DNA of 64,000 nucleotides from an uncultured Tateyamaria sp. Lineage in GTDB: Bacteria; Pseudomonadota; Alphaproteobacteria; Rhodobacterales; Rhodobacteraceae. Under the pieces are notes generated by a model that saw nothing but the letters and a program-made list of their open reading frames with translations, had not been told where the DNA came from and ran no database searches. Positions 1 through 7,390 of this stretch are shown one piece after another (position 1 is the first letter of the stretch; each line of letters begins with the position of its first letter). The translations under genes and the position numbers were made by a program. Location of the stretch: assembly GCF_947503045.1 (NCBI RefSeq), contig NZ_CANNCF010000001.1:930001-994000 (forward strand). The letters are read 5' to 3'.

Positions 1-460
1 CAAAGGATGCCACGGCCTCAAGCCGCGAGCGGCTGATGCCTTGCGAGGCGAGGAAGCCGACAACCGCGCGGGCGCGGGCGAGGCCCAATTGCTTGTTATA
101 TCCGGCAGACCCCACCGCGTCCGTATGGCCATAGACCCGGAAGCGGACTTCGGGGAACTGGCGGATCCAATTTGCCTGCTGGCGCAGCGCATCTTGCGCG
201 CCGGCATCCAGGACAGAGGAATTGAACGAGAAGTTCACCGTGGTGATCACCTCGGAGGCGAAACGGTTGGCCAGATCGAAGGTATAGCCCTGTTCGCCCG
301 TCATGATCAGCGTGTTGTTCGCTGTGGCGTTGCCGAAGTGGCCAGTGTCCACCAATGCGCCCGCTTCACGATAGAACTGGGTGTAGACCGGATCGTTGGA
401 CGCCGTACACGCCGAGATTGCGAGGCTGCTTACCAGTGCGACTGAGATGATCGGTTTCAT
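1..460 (-). CDS. OmpA-family lipoprotein of the Flp/Tad pilus locus (3' end outside the window)
   Basis: The frame opens at an ATG at 460 and is still open at the window edge (153 codons visible). The N-terminus is a lipoprotein signal ending in the lipobox-like AISAC, so the mature protein should be anchored in a membrane by Cys18. An OmpA/MotB-type peptidoglycan-binding domain follows, recognisable by GHTDAVGS and the downstream LGLARARAV helix. It lies 12 nt downstream of cpaC. In roseobacter pilus loci an OmpA-like lipoprotein commonly follows the secretin and probably ties the pilus channel to the wall; that role is inferred from position. Confidence 0.85.
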   Translation of the reverse strand, partial: MKPIISVALVSSLAISACTASNDPVYTQFYREAGALVDTGHFGNATANNTLIMTGEQGYTFDLANRFASEVITTVNFSFNSSVLDAGAQDALRQQANWIRQFPEVRFRVYGHTDAVGSAGYNKQLGLARARAVVGFLASQGISRSRLEAVASF

Positions 461-472
461 TGAACCCTGTCC

Positions 473-1903
473 TTAATCCAACACGTAGCCATAAGAGCCG
501 GAGAAGTCCTGTTTGGCAACCTCGCCTGCAGCCCCTTGTTTGGGAACGCGGGTGCCCGCGGCTGTGCGACCATACAGGAACAAATCCTTTTCGCTGGGTG
601 GTTTGATGCGATCAGTGGGCAGCGCCAGGATGTCACCCCGAACAGGGGACACAAGATGCGCTGTGATGATGATCACAAGTTCAGTTTGGTTGCGCTGATA
701 CGACGCCGAGCGGAACAGTGCGCCCAGGATCGGCACATCGCCAAGCCAGGGCAACTGGCTGGAGTTGTCGTCGAAGTTGTCTTCGAGCAGACCAGCGATG
801 GCAAAGCTCTCTCCGTCGCGCATCTCGACCGTGGTCGATGTCTCGCGCCGCGAGAAGGCGTCGATTTCAAAACCGTTCACCGCAAAGCCGTTGGTTGGGT
901 CGATGGCCGACACAGCCGCCTCAAGCTCGAGGTTGATCAGGTCCTTGTCCACCACGCGGGGGATAAAGTTGAGTTCGATCCCGAAAGGCTTGAACTCGAT
1001 GGTGATCACGCCGTTGTCCTGGCTGACGGGGACGGGATATTCGCCACCTGCAAGGAACTTGGCCTCCTGGCCGGACAAAGCGACCAGGTTTGGTTCGGCC
1101 AGCGTGCGCACAACCCCTTTGGTTTCAAGGGCTTCAAGCAGCAGACCCACCTGGGTGTTGCCGGTGTTGAAGCCAAAGAGAATCGCACCTGCGTTTTCGT
1201 TGATGGCCGGGATATTGCCGCCAAGGCTGGTGCCGACACCGCCCGAGCTGTTTGTTGTCCCGGTCCCGCCGTTTACGCCCACATCACCCGAGAACAGGGT
1301 GCCGTTCAGCGACAGCGAAGAGCTGAGAGATTTGGAAACCGAGCGGTTCATCTCGGCAAACCGGACCTTGAGCATGACCTGCTGGACGCCACCGACGCTC
1401 ATCAGGTTGGAAACGCGGCCTTCGGCGTAGCGTTCTGCCAGATCAAGTGCGCGTTGCAGCCGTGCGGTCGATGATACGACGCCCGACAGCACGATACCGT
1501 CATTGGCGGTGCGTACCTCGATCTTTTCACCCGGAAGGATCTGGCGAAGCCGCTCCTTGAATTCCGAGATGTCTGCCGCGACCCGCACGTTCACATTCGT
1601 GATCAGGCGGCCATTGGCATCCAGAAGGGTGAGTGTTGTCAGTCCCGGCGCTTTCCCGAGCACATATATAGTGCGGTCGCTGAGCGAGGAGATGTCCGCG
1701 ATGGCCGGGTTGGCGATGCTGAGCTCTGCAAAGGGCTCTTCGCTTTCCACGACAACGGCCCGGTTCATGGGCACGTTCAGCGTTGCTTCGCTGGCGGTGC
1801 GCACGACCTTGAGGTTCTCTGCGTGTGCTGCAGAAAACGCCATCGGGCTGATAGCAAGGGACAACCCGAGAAGGGATGCTTTGAAAATTCCGTCAATGTT
1901 CAT
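473..1903 (-). CDS. cpaC: Type II/IV secretin CpaC (RcpA), Flp pilus outer-membrane channel
   Basis: A 476-residue protein that forms the outer-membrane secretin ring through which the Flp pilus emerges. The chosen ATG (1903) starts a Sec signal peptide ending in SAAHA; an ATG 19 codons upstream in frame lacks this logic. After the signal come an N-terminal pilus-secretin domain (about residues 25-100), a BON-like domain (about 105-175) and the secretin domain (about 250-430), with the typical closing strand ELVIIITAHLV. It lies between cpaB and the OmpA lipoprotein, as in other cpa/tad operons, but 221 nt from cpaB, so it may have its own promoter. Confidence 0.93.
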   Translation of the reverse strand: MNIDGIFKASLLGLSLAISPMAFSAAHAENLKVVRTASEATLNVPMNRAVVVESEEPFAELSIANPAIADISSLSDRTIYVLGKAPGLTTLTLLDANGRLITNVNVRVAADISEFKERLRQILPGEKIEVRTANDGIVLSGVVSSTARLQRALDLAERYAEGRVSNLMSVGGVQQVMLKVRFAEMNRSVSKSLSSSLSLNGTLFSGDVGVNGGTGTTNSSGGVGTSLGGNIPAINENAGAILFGFNTGNTQVGLLLEALETKGVVRTLAEPNLVALSGQEAKFLAGGEYPVPVSQDNGVITIEFKPFGIELNFIPRVVDKDLINLELEAAVSAIDPTNGFAVNGFEIDAFSRRETSTTVEMRDGESFAIAGLLEDNFDDNSSQLPWLGDVPILGALFRSASYQRNQTELVIIITAHLVSPVRGDILALPTDRIKPPSEKDLFLYGRTAAGTRVPKQGAAGEVAKQDFSGSYGYVLD

Positions 1904-2074
1904 GTGACCTGCCTTTTTGATCACGCCTCTATGCCGGGTCTTATTGCCCGCGATCGTCACGGGTCGTTTGCCCGCGTATTGGGATCACCATGGGACACTT
2001 TGGTTTTTATTGCAAGAATCAATGGGTTCAGGGAGTTCTTTTATGTGGATAACTGGCAACAGACCCCAAAACGC

Positions 2075-2104
2075 AACCGGCGCCCCCAAGAGGGAGCGCC
2101 GGTT
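2075..2104 (-). terminator. Hairpin between cpaB and cpaC
   Basis: A perfect 9-bp stem (AACCGGCGC at 2075-2083 with GCGCCGGTT at 2096-2104), extended inwards by CCC/GGG. It lies 20 nt beyond the cpaB stop. On the minus strand only a short TTTT follows a few bases later, so it may be a weak terminator or an mRNA-stabilising end rather than a strong stop. Confidence 0.4.
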
Positions 2105-2124
2105 TAAGTCTTTGATTTCTAGGC

Positions 2125-2982
2125 TCAGTTTGTGCAGGGGATCGGAATTTCGACAACCTCTGCGCCGCGGCGTGTGCGGATCGAACAGGTCTTTTCTTCC
2201 TCGACTGCGGCTTTGACTTCCTGGGTTGCGATACCCAAAAGTGAGCGTTGATCGACTTCGATGGCGGCCGCGACGGTATCGTCTTCGGCGCCGACAAGCG
2301 ACAGCGACAGGCGACCCGACGACTGGGCCTGCGCCAGCTTGGCCACCTTCGCGGGCGGAATGGAGACGGTCACGGTCTGGGCAATGGTCGCCCCGTCCAG
2401 ATCACCGGCGGCGTTCTGGTCGATGGCAATCAGCTTGACGCCCGGTTCGATCAGTTTGGTCACTTCACCACGGTCCTGGCTGAGCGATTGGTCCACACGG
2501 CCGGTCCAGTACACGTCGACCCGGTCACCCGGACGCAGGAAGCCGGATACACCCGAGGCCACGTCAACTTTGATGGCAAAGGCGCGCATGCCGCGTTCCA
2601 GCCGCGAAGTCAGGCCTGCCTCTTCACCGGGTTCGGTCACTTTGACCTCAAGGACGGCTTCGTCCTTTTCCATGGTGCGCAACACGACGCGGGCCGCGGT
2701 CACACCTTCGGCAAAGATGGGATTGTCTTCTGTAAAGGCGCCCTCGGGGATGGCATTTTCAGGCCAGTCCACGGTACGCACGTCTTCCATGGTGAGCGCC
2801 TCGCCGTATTTCAGGGGGCGATCCGCCACGTAGACGGGGATTGTGGGCACGATCTTTTCCCGCTGCGCGCGTTCCTTGGCGAGCGCCGTCTGATATTGCC
2901 CGATGTAATTCTTGGCCATGTATACGGCACCCCCCGCCAGGGCGATCCCGGCCAAAAGCACCAATCCGAAAACCATTCGCAT
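2125..2982 (-). CDS. cpaB: Flp pilus assembly protein CpaB (RcpC)
   Basis: 285 residues. The N-terminus has one membrane segment (about residues 4-22), followed by a SAF-type domain (about 45-115, LKYGEALTMEDVRTVDWP) and the RcpC/CpaB domain with the motif LRPGDRVDVYWTGR. CpaB is a periplasmic inner-membrane-anchored factor needed for Flp pilus assembly. The C-terminal tail holds two cysteines (KTCSIRTRRG and PIPCTN) that could form a disulfide. It sits downstream of the two pilin genes and upstream of cpaC, the standard order. Confidence 0.93.
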   Translation of the reverse strand: MRMVFGLVLLAGIALAGGAVYMAKNYIGQYQTALAKERAQREKIVPTIPVYVADRPLKYGEALTMEDVRTVDWPENAIPEGAFTEDNPIFAEGVTAARVVLRTMEKDEAVLEVKVTEPGEEAGLTSRLERGMRAFAIKVDVASGVSGFLRPGDRVDVYWTGRVDQSLSQDRGEVTKLIEPGVKLIAIDQNAAGDLDGATIAQTVTVSIPPAKVAKLAQAQSSGRLSLSLVGAEDDTVAAAIEVDQRSLLGIATQEVKAAVEEEKTCSIRTRRGAEVVEIPIPCTN

Positions 2983-3127
2983 AGTAATACCTCATATCTG
3001 GGCCCATCATCACCGGAAGGGTGCGGGCCTCTTGGGATCAGGTGTGTCATCAAAATGTGGCAGATTCTGGGACGCGGGACGGTGTTAAGGTGGCATCTGC
3101 CCTCTTGGGGCGTTCACCCACGACAAA

Positions 3128-3148
3128 CGCCCGAGGCTGGCCCGGGCG
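3128..3148 (-). terminator. Hairpin between flp1 and cpaB
   Basis: CGCCCG at 3128-3133 pairs with CGGGCG at 3143-3148, extended by a G-U and a G-C pair. On the minus strand it is followed only by TTTGT. It lies 24 nt after the flp1 stop and would at most partly reduce read-through from the pilin gene into cpaB. Confidence 0.35.
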
Positions 3149-3172
3149 CACGTCGTACAAATATAGATGTGT

Positions 3173-3349
3173 TTAGAACTGCCAGCCGGTCATAAAGGCT
3201 TCGACACCGGCAGAGACGCCGACGGAGCCATTTGTAAGTGCAAGCACAAGGGCCACCGCAAGAGCGACAATCGCCGCGGTCAGCACAACCCAGTCCACGG
3301 TGACAGCACCGTCTTCGTCGTTGTGGAATTTCTTCAGAAATCGGGTCAT
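3173..3349 (-). CDS. flp: Flp-family type IVb pilin, first copy (58 aa)
   Basis: A 58-residue prepilin. A short charged leader (MTRFLKKFHNDEDGAVTVDW) runs into a single hydrophobic helix (VVLTAAIVALAVALVLAL). The shared stretch DEDGAVTVDWVVLTAA is the alphaproteobacterial Flp signature, with prepilin-peptidase cleavage expected after the Gly. The C-terminal part (NGSVGVSAG, then FMTGWQF) differs from the second copy. It lies between the stronger-looking pilin gene at 3460-3639 and cpaB, and is separated from the former by a strong terminator. Confidence 0.92.
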   Translation of the reverse strand: MTRFLKKFHNDEDGAVTVDWVVLTAAIVALAVALVLALTNGSVGVSAGVEAFMTGWQF

Positions 3350-3393
3350 GGCAAAAGCACCTTTTCGGAATGGTAACGGAAACTCGTAGGCGT

Positions 3394-3427
3394 AAAAAAG
3401 GGCTGCGCCCGGATGCGGTCGCAGCCC
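3394..3427 (-). terminator. Rho-independent terminator after the second flp gene
   Basis: On the minus strand GGGCTGCG and CGCAGCCC (3420-3427 and 3400-3407) form a perfect 8-bp stem, followed at once by a run of six T (3394-3399). It lies 33 nt past the stop of the pilin at 3460-3639. It should make that pilin transcript far more abundant than the rest of the operon. Confidence 0.85.
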
Positions 3428-3459
3428 CCGTATCGTAGTGACCTTCAGGTCAGACCAAC

Positions 3460-3639
3460 TTAGTTAGGGTCTTGAGCCTGCAGGAATGTGTCGGTGTCAG
3501 CTGTCAGCTCAGTCGCGCCGGTTTCGATCGACGTGTAAGCTGCAACGGCCAGACCAACAACTGCGGCTGTCAGAACAACCCAGTCAACTGTCACGGCACC
3601 GTCTTCGTCGTTACGGAAGTTTTTGATAAATTTCATCAT
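3460..3639 (-). CDS. flp: Flp-family type IVb pilin, second copy (59 aa), probably the major pilin
   Basis: A 59-residue prepilin with the same core as its neighbour (DEDGAVTVDWVVLTAA), then VVGLAVAAYTSIETGATEL and an acidic C-terminus ending QAQDPN. It begins with two ATG codons; the first (3639) follows a strong ribosome-binding site (TTTGGAGGGACAC). It is promoter-proximal and followed by a strong terminator, as expected for the abundant structural subunit. The upstream region is long and AT-rich. Confidence 0.93.
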   Translation of the reverse strand: MMKFIKNFRNDEDGAVTVDWVVLTAAVVGLAVAAYTSIETGATELTADTDTFLQAQDPN

Positions 3640-4005
3640 TGTTGTGTCCCTCCAAAGGATCAGTAGATTTACGTTTTAACCTCGCCGTCTGATATGGGCC
3701 GCTCTCTCTCATTGGCCCAGGTCCGACTTGGTATAGAGCTTTATAGCCTTGGGATTGGGGCACGAATTTGGCGGCATATTGGGCATTTCAGGTCGCATCC
3801 CAGAAAATTTGAAAAATCCGCATAGCATTCTGAAATCACACTGTTTTTTTTGGGGGTAAATTTTGCTTGCTGATAATTTTTATCAAAGGGCGTGGCAAAT
3901 AAGGCAAAACTGCCATGTTTGGCGTGAACAAAGGTGGTTAGAGCCCGGTTTTTTTGCTAAATTGTATCCAATCTCGGTCGTAGAACCGATGTCTTGAGGC
4001 GAACC
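3640..4005. promoter_or_regulatory. AT-rich divergent intergenic region between the pilin gene and the lytic transglycosylase gene
   Basis: 366 bases with no convincing coding frame. The GC content is clearly below that of the flanks, with T-rich stretches (for example around 3842-3870) and a near-palindrome TATAGAGCTTTATA at 3732-3745. It must hold the promoter of the pilin operon (minus) and probably that of the transglycosylase (plus). I cannot assign -35/-10 boxes with confidence. Confidence 0.5.
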
Positions 4006-4812
4006 ATGATACCCAGATATTTGATCTGCGCCGCCATGATGGCAGCGCTGGTGGGAGCTTGCCCCGTTGCGGCCAAGGATCCCCCTCCGTTCAAGGATTT
4101 TTCGGCCAAGCGGGTCAAACCGCCCAGTGCAGGTACGAAAAAGCGCATCACCATTCAGATTGATCCGGCCGAGGCAGCCGTGGCGGCAGCCCCCGCACCT
4201 GGCGAGAATGCAGCCCAGCCCCGCGCCAGCCGCTATGACTGGTTCTGGAACGATATCTCGCCGGACATTGCCGATTCAGGACCCGGACGACTGGATCTGG
4301 CCATGCGCGCGCTGGCCCGGTCAGACGCGCCGGTGCCCGTACCCCGCCTGCAGCAGATGCAGGCGCTGGCGCAAGCGCAGGGCATCGACATCCTAAAGGC
4401 CACCATCGGCACCGACGTGTCCCCGGCGCTGGTGCTGGCGGTGATGATGGTGGAATCAGGTGGTGTTGCGGATGCCAAAAGCGGGGCCGGGGCCGAGGGC
4501 CTCATGCAGTTGATGCCCGATACAGCGTCCCGTTTCGGGGTCGACGACAGTTTTGAGCCTGCGCAGAACATTGCGGGCGGGGTGAAATACCTCGACTGGC
4601 TGATGGGGCATTTTGACCACGACCCGGTTCTGGTGCTGGCGGGGTACAATGCGGGCGAGGGGGCTGTGCGCAAACATCAGGGTGTGCCGCCATACCCGGA
4701 AACCCGCGACTACGTGCCCAAGGTGCTGGCGACGTTCCAACTGGCGCGCGGGCTGTGCATTACACCGCCGGTGCTGGTCACCGACGGCTGTGTGTTCGCC
4801 GCCCTGAACTGA
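4006..4812 (+). CDS. Periplasmic lytic transglycosylase, SLT domain (268 aa)
   Basis: An exported murein lytic transglycosylase. I start at the ATG at 4006, which follows GAGG by 6 nt; a TTG four codons upstream is possible. A signal peptide (MIPRYLICAAMMAALVGACP, then VAAK) is followed by a spacer and a C-terminal SLT/goose-lysozyme-like domain. Catalytic Glu lies in MMVESGG, followed by GLMQLMP, NIAGGVKYL and LAGYNAGEGAV, the family motifs. The C-terminus has two cysteines (GLCI, DGCV). It is divergent from the pilus locus and could help open the wall for pilus passage, but that is inference from position only. Confidence 0.88.
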   Translation: MIPRYLICAAMMAALVGACPVAAKDPPPFKDFSAKRVKPPSAGTKKRITIQIDPAEAAVAAAPAPGENAAQPRASRYDWFWNDISPDIADSGPGRLDLAMRALARSDAPVPVPRLQQMQALAQAQGIDILKATIGTDVSPALVLAVMMVESGGVADAKSGAGAEGLMQLMPDTASRFGVDDSFEPAQNIAGGVKYLDWLMGHFDHDPVLVLAGYNAGEGAVRKHQGVPPYPETRDYVPKVLATFQLARGLCITPPVLVTDGCVFAALN

Positions 4813-4878
4813 CGCTGGCAGAAATTCTCGGAATTTCCGGTCCGTTTTCCGACTTCGGAAAACGTCTCCGCGTGGATG

Positions 4879-5505
4879 TCAGATAATCGTTGCTTCGGTT
4901 GCGGCGCGCATTTCGTCCTCGGTAACCCCATCGGCGGTTTCGACGATCTGCAGGCCGCCCTCGACCACGTCCAGTACCCCGAGATTGGTGATGATGCGAT
5001 CCACCACCGCCTGACCGGTCAGCGGCAGGGTGCATGCCTTGAGCACCTTGCTGTCGCCGTGCTTGTTGGTGTGGTCCATGACCACCACCACGCGGCCCAC
5101 GCCTGCCACAAGGTCCATCGCCCCGCCCATGCCCTTGACCAGCTTGCCCGGGATCATCCAGTTGGCCAGATCTCCGTTCTCGGCCACTTCCATCGCGCCC
5201 AGGATCGCCATCGCGATCTTGCCGCCCCGGATCATGCCGAAGGACTGGGCAGAATCGAAATAGGCCGTCTGCGGCAGTTCGGTGATTGTCTGTTTGCCCG
5301 CGTTGATCAGATCGGCGTCTTCGGTGCCCTCGATCGGGAAAGGGCCCATGCCCAGCATGCCGTTTTCCGATTGCAGCGTCACCTCGACCCCGTCGGGGAT
5401 ATAGTTGGACACAAGCGTCGGAATGCCGATCCCGAGGTTCACATACCAGCCGTCTTCGAGTTCCTGTGCGGCGCGCGCCGCCATTTGGTTACGGTCCCAG
5501 GGCAT
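4879..5505 (-). CDS. scoB: 3-oxoacid CoA-transferase subunit B
   Basis: 208 residues. The beta subunit of succinyl-CoA:3-ketoacid (acetoacetate) CoA-transferase, which moves CoA from succinyl-CoA to acetoacetate in ketone-body and short-chain acid use. The catalytic Glu is in the conserved SENGMLGMG. The N-terminal [13 protein letters not shown] and the C-terminal [12 protein letters not shown] are typical. It lies 11 nt downstream of the LOV sensor gene and in one run with scoA, so all three are probably co-transcribed. Confidence 0.93.
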   Translation of the reverse strand: MPWDRNQMAARAAQELEDGWYVNLGIGIPTLVSNYIPDGVEVTLQSENGMLGMGPFPIEGTEDADLINAGKQTITELPQTAYFDSAQSFGMIRGGKIAMAILGAMEVAENGDLANWMIPGKLVKGMGGAMDLVAGVGRVVVVMDHTNKHGDSKVLKACTLPLTGQAVVDRIITNLGVLDVVEGGLQIVETADGVTEDEMRAATEATII

Positions 5506-5516
5506 GTATTTTCCTT

Positions 5517-6545
5517 TTAGGCGTCCAGAAGGGTCGCGCCCGCGGGCACGTCGATGGTGATAAAGCTGCCAGCGGCACCGCGGCCCAGTTGCAGCGTGCC
5601 CTCAAGCCCTTCGATCAGGCCCGAGACGATGCGTCCGCCCATGGTGCGGCTGTCGGGCCATTGCATGTCCGAAGGCACACCGACGCCGTCATCGGACACG
5701 GTCAGGCGCAGCCCTCCGGCGCTTAGCTGGCTCATGCGAATCTCGACCAGCCCGCTGTCCATGCGATCAAAGGCGTGCTGAAAGGCGTTGGTCAGCACCT
5801 CGGACAGAACGAGGCCGACGCGGGTCGCCGTTTCAATGGGAACCTCGAGCGGTTCGACCTGCAGGTTCATCCGCACGCCGGGACGACCCAATGTGTGCGC
5901 GATGGCAGATGACAGGCGCGACAGGTAGCTGCCCATCTGGATGCTGTCGCGGTTGGATTGGGAATCCGCCAGCTTCATCTCTTCATAAAGCAGTTGCAGA
6001 GTTTCGATGCGGCGGTGCAGGGCGGCAAAATCCTCTGGCACGGATGTGGCTGCCGACTGGCGGCGGATCATGCCGATGACCATGGACAGGTCCGTGGCCA
6101 CGCGGTTCTGTATCTCGATCAGCGCGGCGTTGATCTCTTCGGCGCTGGCATCGGTGTCGCCGTTGCGCAGTTCCTTCTGGATGCCAATGAAATATTGCAG
6201 CTTGCCCTGATTGTCATGCAGCGGTGAGATCACCAGCCGGTTGCGGTATTTTTCACCGCTGGCGCGATAGTTGATGATGTCGACGGTGACGGTCTGTTCG
6301 TTCTCGATCGAATGGCGCAGCTTGTCCACATCTGCCTTGCTGGTGTCCTCACCCTGCAAAAAGCGGCAGTTGCGCCCGATGGCGGCCGACCGGGCAAAGC
6401 CGGTTGAGCGGGCAAAGGCCTCGTTCACATAGACGATGGGGTTGTCTTCCAGATACGGGTTGGTCACCACGATCGCGACTTGGGCGCGATTGTACCCGTC
6501 AAAGGCCGCATCCTCTTCAAGAAGCTGTTCCAAGGTGTCTGGCAC
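5517..6545 (-). CDS. LOV-domain histidine-kinase-like sensor without the usual phosphoacceptor His (342 aa)
   Basis: The N-terminal PAS domain (about residues 15-125) is a LOV photosensor. It has GRNCRFLQG with the flavin-adduct cysteine Cys60, [10 protein letters not shown], and Asn/Gln flavin contacts in YRNRLVIS and YFIGIQ. A HisKA_2-type dimerisation region (about 130-190) and a HATPase_c domain (about 235-335) follow, with N-box LTNAFQHAF and G1 box DDGVGV. In HisKA_2/HWE kinases the phosphate goes to the His just before RV (HRVKN). Here the equivalent reads [10 protein letters not shown], so Gln146-Asn147 stand where His is expected. The ATPase motifs look intact. It lies between scoA and scoB with gaps of 15 and 11 nt. 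Blue-light sensing is well supported; output by His phosphotransfer is doubtful. Confidence 0.88.
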   Translation of the reverse strand: MPDTLEQLLEEDAAFDGYNRAQVAIVVTNPYLEDNPIVYVNEAFARSTGFARSAAIGRNCRFLQGEDTSKADVDKLRHSIENEQTVTVDIINYRASGEKYRNRLVISPLHDNQGKLQYFIGIQKELRNGDTDASAEEINAALIEIQNRVATDLSMVIGMIRRQSAATSVPEDFAALHRRIETLQLLYEEMKLADSQSNRDSIQMGSYLSRLSSAIAHTLGRPGVRMNLQVEPLEVPIETATRVGLVLSEVLTNAFQHAFDRMDSGLVEIRMSQLSAGGLRLTVSDDGVGVPSDMQWPDSRTMGGRIVSGLIEGLEGTLQLGRGAAGSFITIDVPAGATLLDA

Positions 6546-6560
6546 GATCCTGCTCCCTTT

Positions 6561-7256
6561 TTAGGCCGCGCGCGTTGTACGTTGTTCGATCCGCTTTTCA
6601 TGTTCGCCCTGCACGATGCGGTGCACATAGATGCCGGGCAGGTGGATCGAATCCGGGTCAAGCGACCCCGTCGGCACGATTTCCTCGACCTCAGCGATGC
6701 AGATCTTGCCGCACATGGCAGCCGGGGGGTTGAAGTTGCGTGCTGTCTTGCGGAACACGAGATTGCCGGTGGCATCCGCCTTCCACGCCTTGACGATGGC
6801 GAGATCCGCAAAGATCCCCTTTTCGAGGATATAGGTCTGGCCGTCGAATTCCTTGTGCTCTTTGCCTTCGGCGATCACGGTGCCCACGCCGGTCTTGGTA
6901 TAAAAGCCGGGGATGCCGCAGCCGCCGGCGCGCATACGCTCGGCCAATGTGCCCTGGGGGTTGAATTCCAGCTCAAGTTCACCCGACAGATATTGGCGCA
7001 TGAACTCGGCGTTTTCGCCCACATACGAGCTGATCATTTTCTTGACCTGGCGCGTCTGCAACAGGATGCCGATGCCGAAATCATCGACGCCCGCGTTGTT
7101 GGAGGCAAAGGTCAGATCCTTGGTGCCTGCGTCCTTGATCGCGTCCAGCAACAGTTCCGGAATGCCGCACAGGCCAAATCCACCTGCCGCGATGAACATG
7201 CCATCAAACAGCACACCATCAAGCGCTTCAGCCGCTGAGCCGTAAATCTTTTTCAT
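6561..7256 (-). CDS. scoA: 3-oxoacid CoA-transferase subunit A
   Basis: 231 residues, the alpha subunit partnering ScoB. The start (ATG 7256, MKKIYGSAAEAL) is chosen for its GGGGGAA ribosome-binding site; 12 extra codons upstream are in frame but not typical. Family motifs are DGMFIAAGGFGLCGIPE near the N-terminus and CGIPGFYTKTGVGT in the middle, with the CoA-binding region EGKEHKEFDGQTYILE. It is the first gene of the scoA-LOV-scoB run. Confidence 0.93.
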   Translation of the reverse strand: MKKIYGSAAEALDGVLFDGMFIAAGGFGLCGIPELLLDAIKDAGTKDLTFASNNAGVDDFGIGILLQTRQVKKMISSYVGENAEFMRQYLSGELELEFNPQGTLAERMRAGGCGIPGFYTKTGVGTVIAEGKEHKEFDGQTYILEKGIFADLAIVKAWKADATGNLVFRKTARNFNPPAAMCGKICIAEVEEIVPTGSLDPDSIHLPGIYVHRIVQGEHEKRIEQRTTRAA

Positions 7257-7390
7257 TGCTGTTCCCCCGACACTTCCGCAGAAGCCTGACACTCTTCATA
7301 AAATAACTGACGGGCGGGTGCAATAAAGTCAACGAATACAGGCGGTGCACGGCGGTATACTGCGACAATTTTTCTCGCAAGCCGTGTGGA

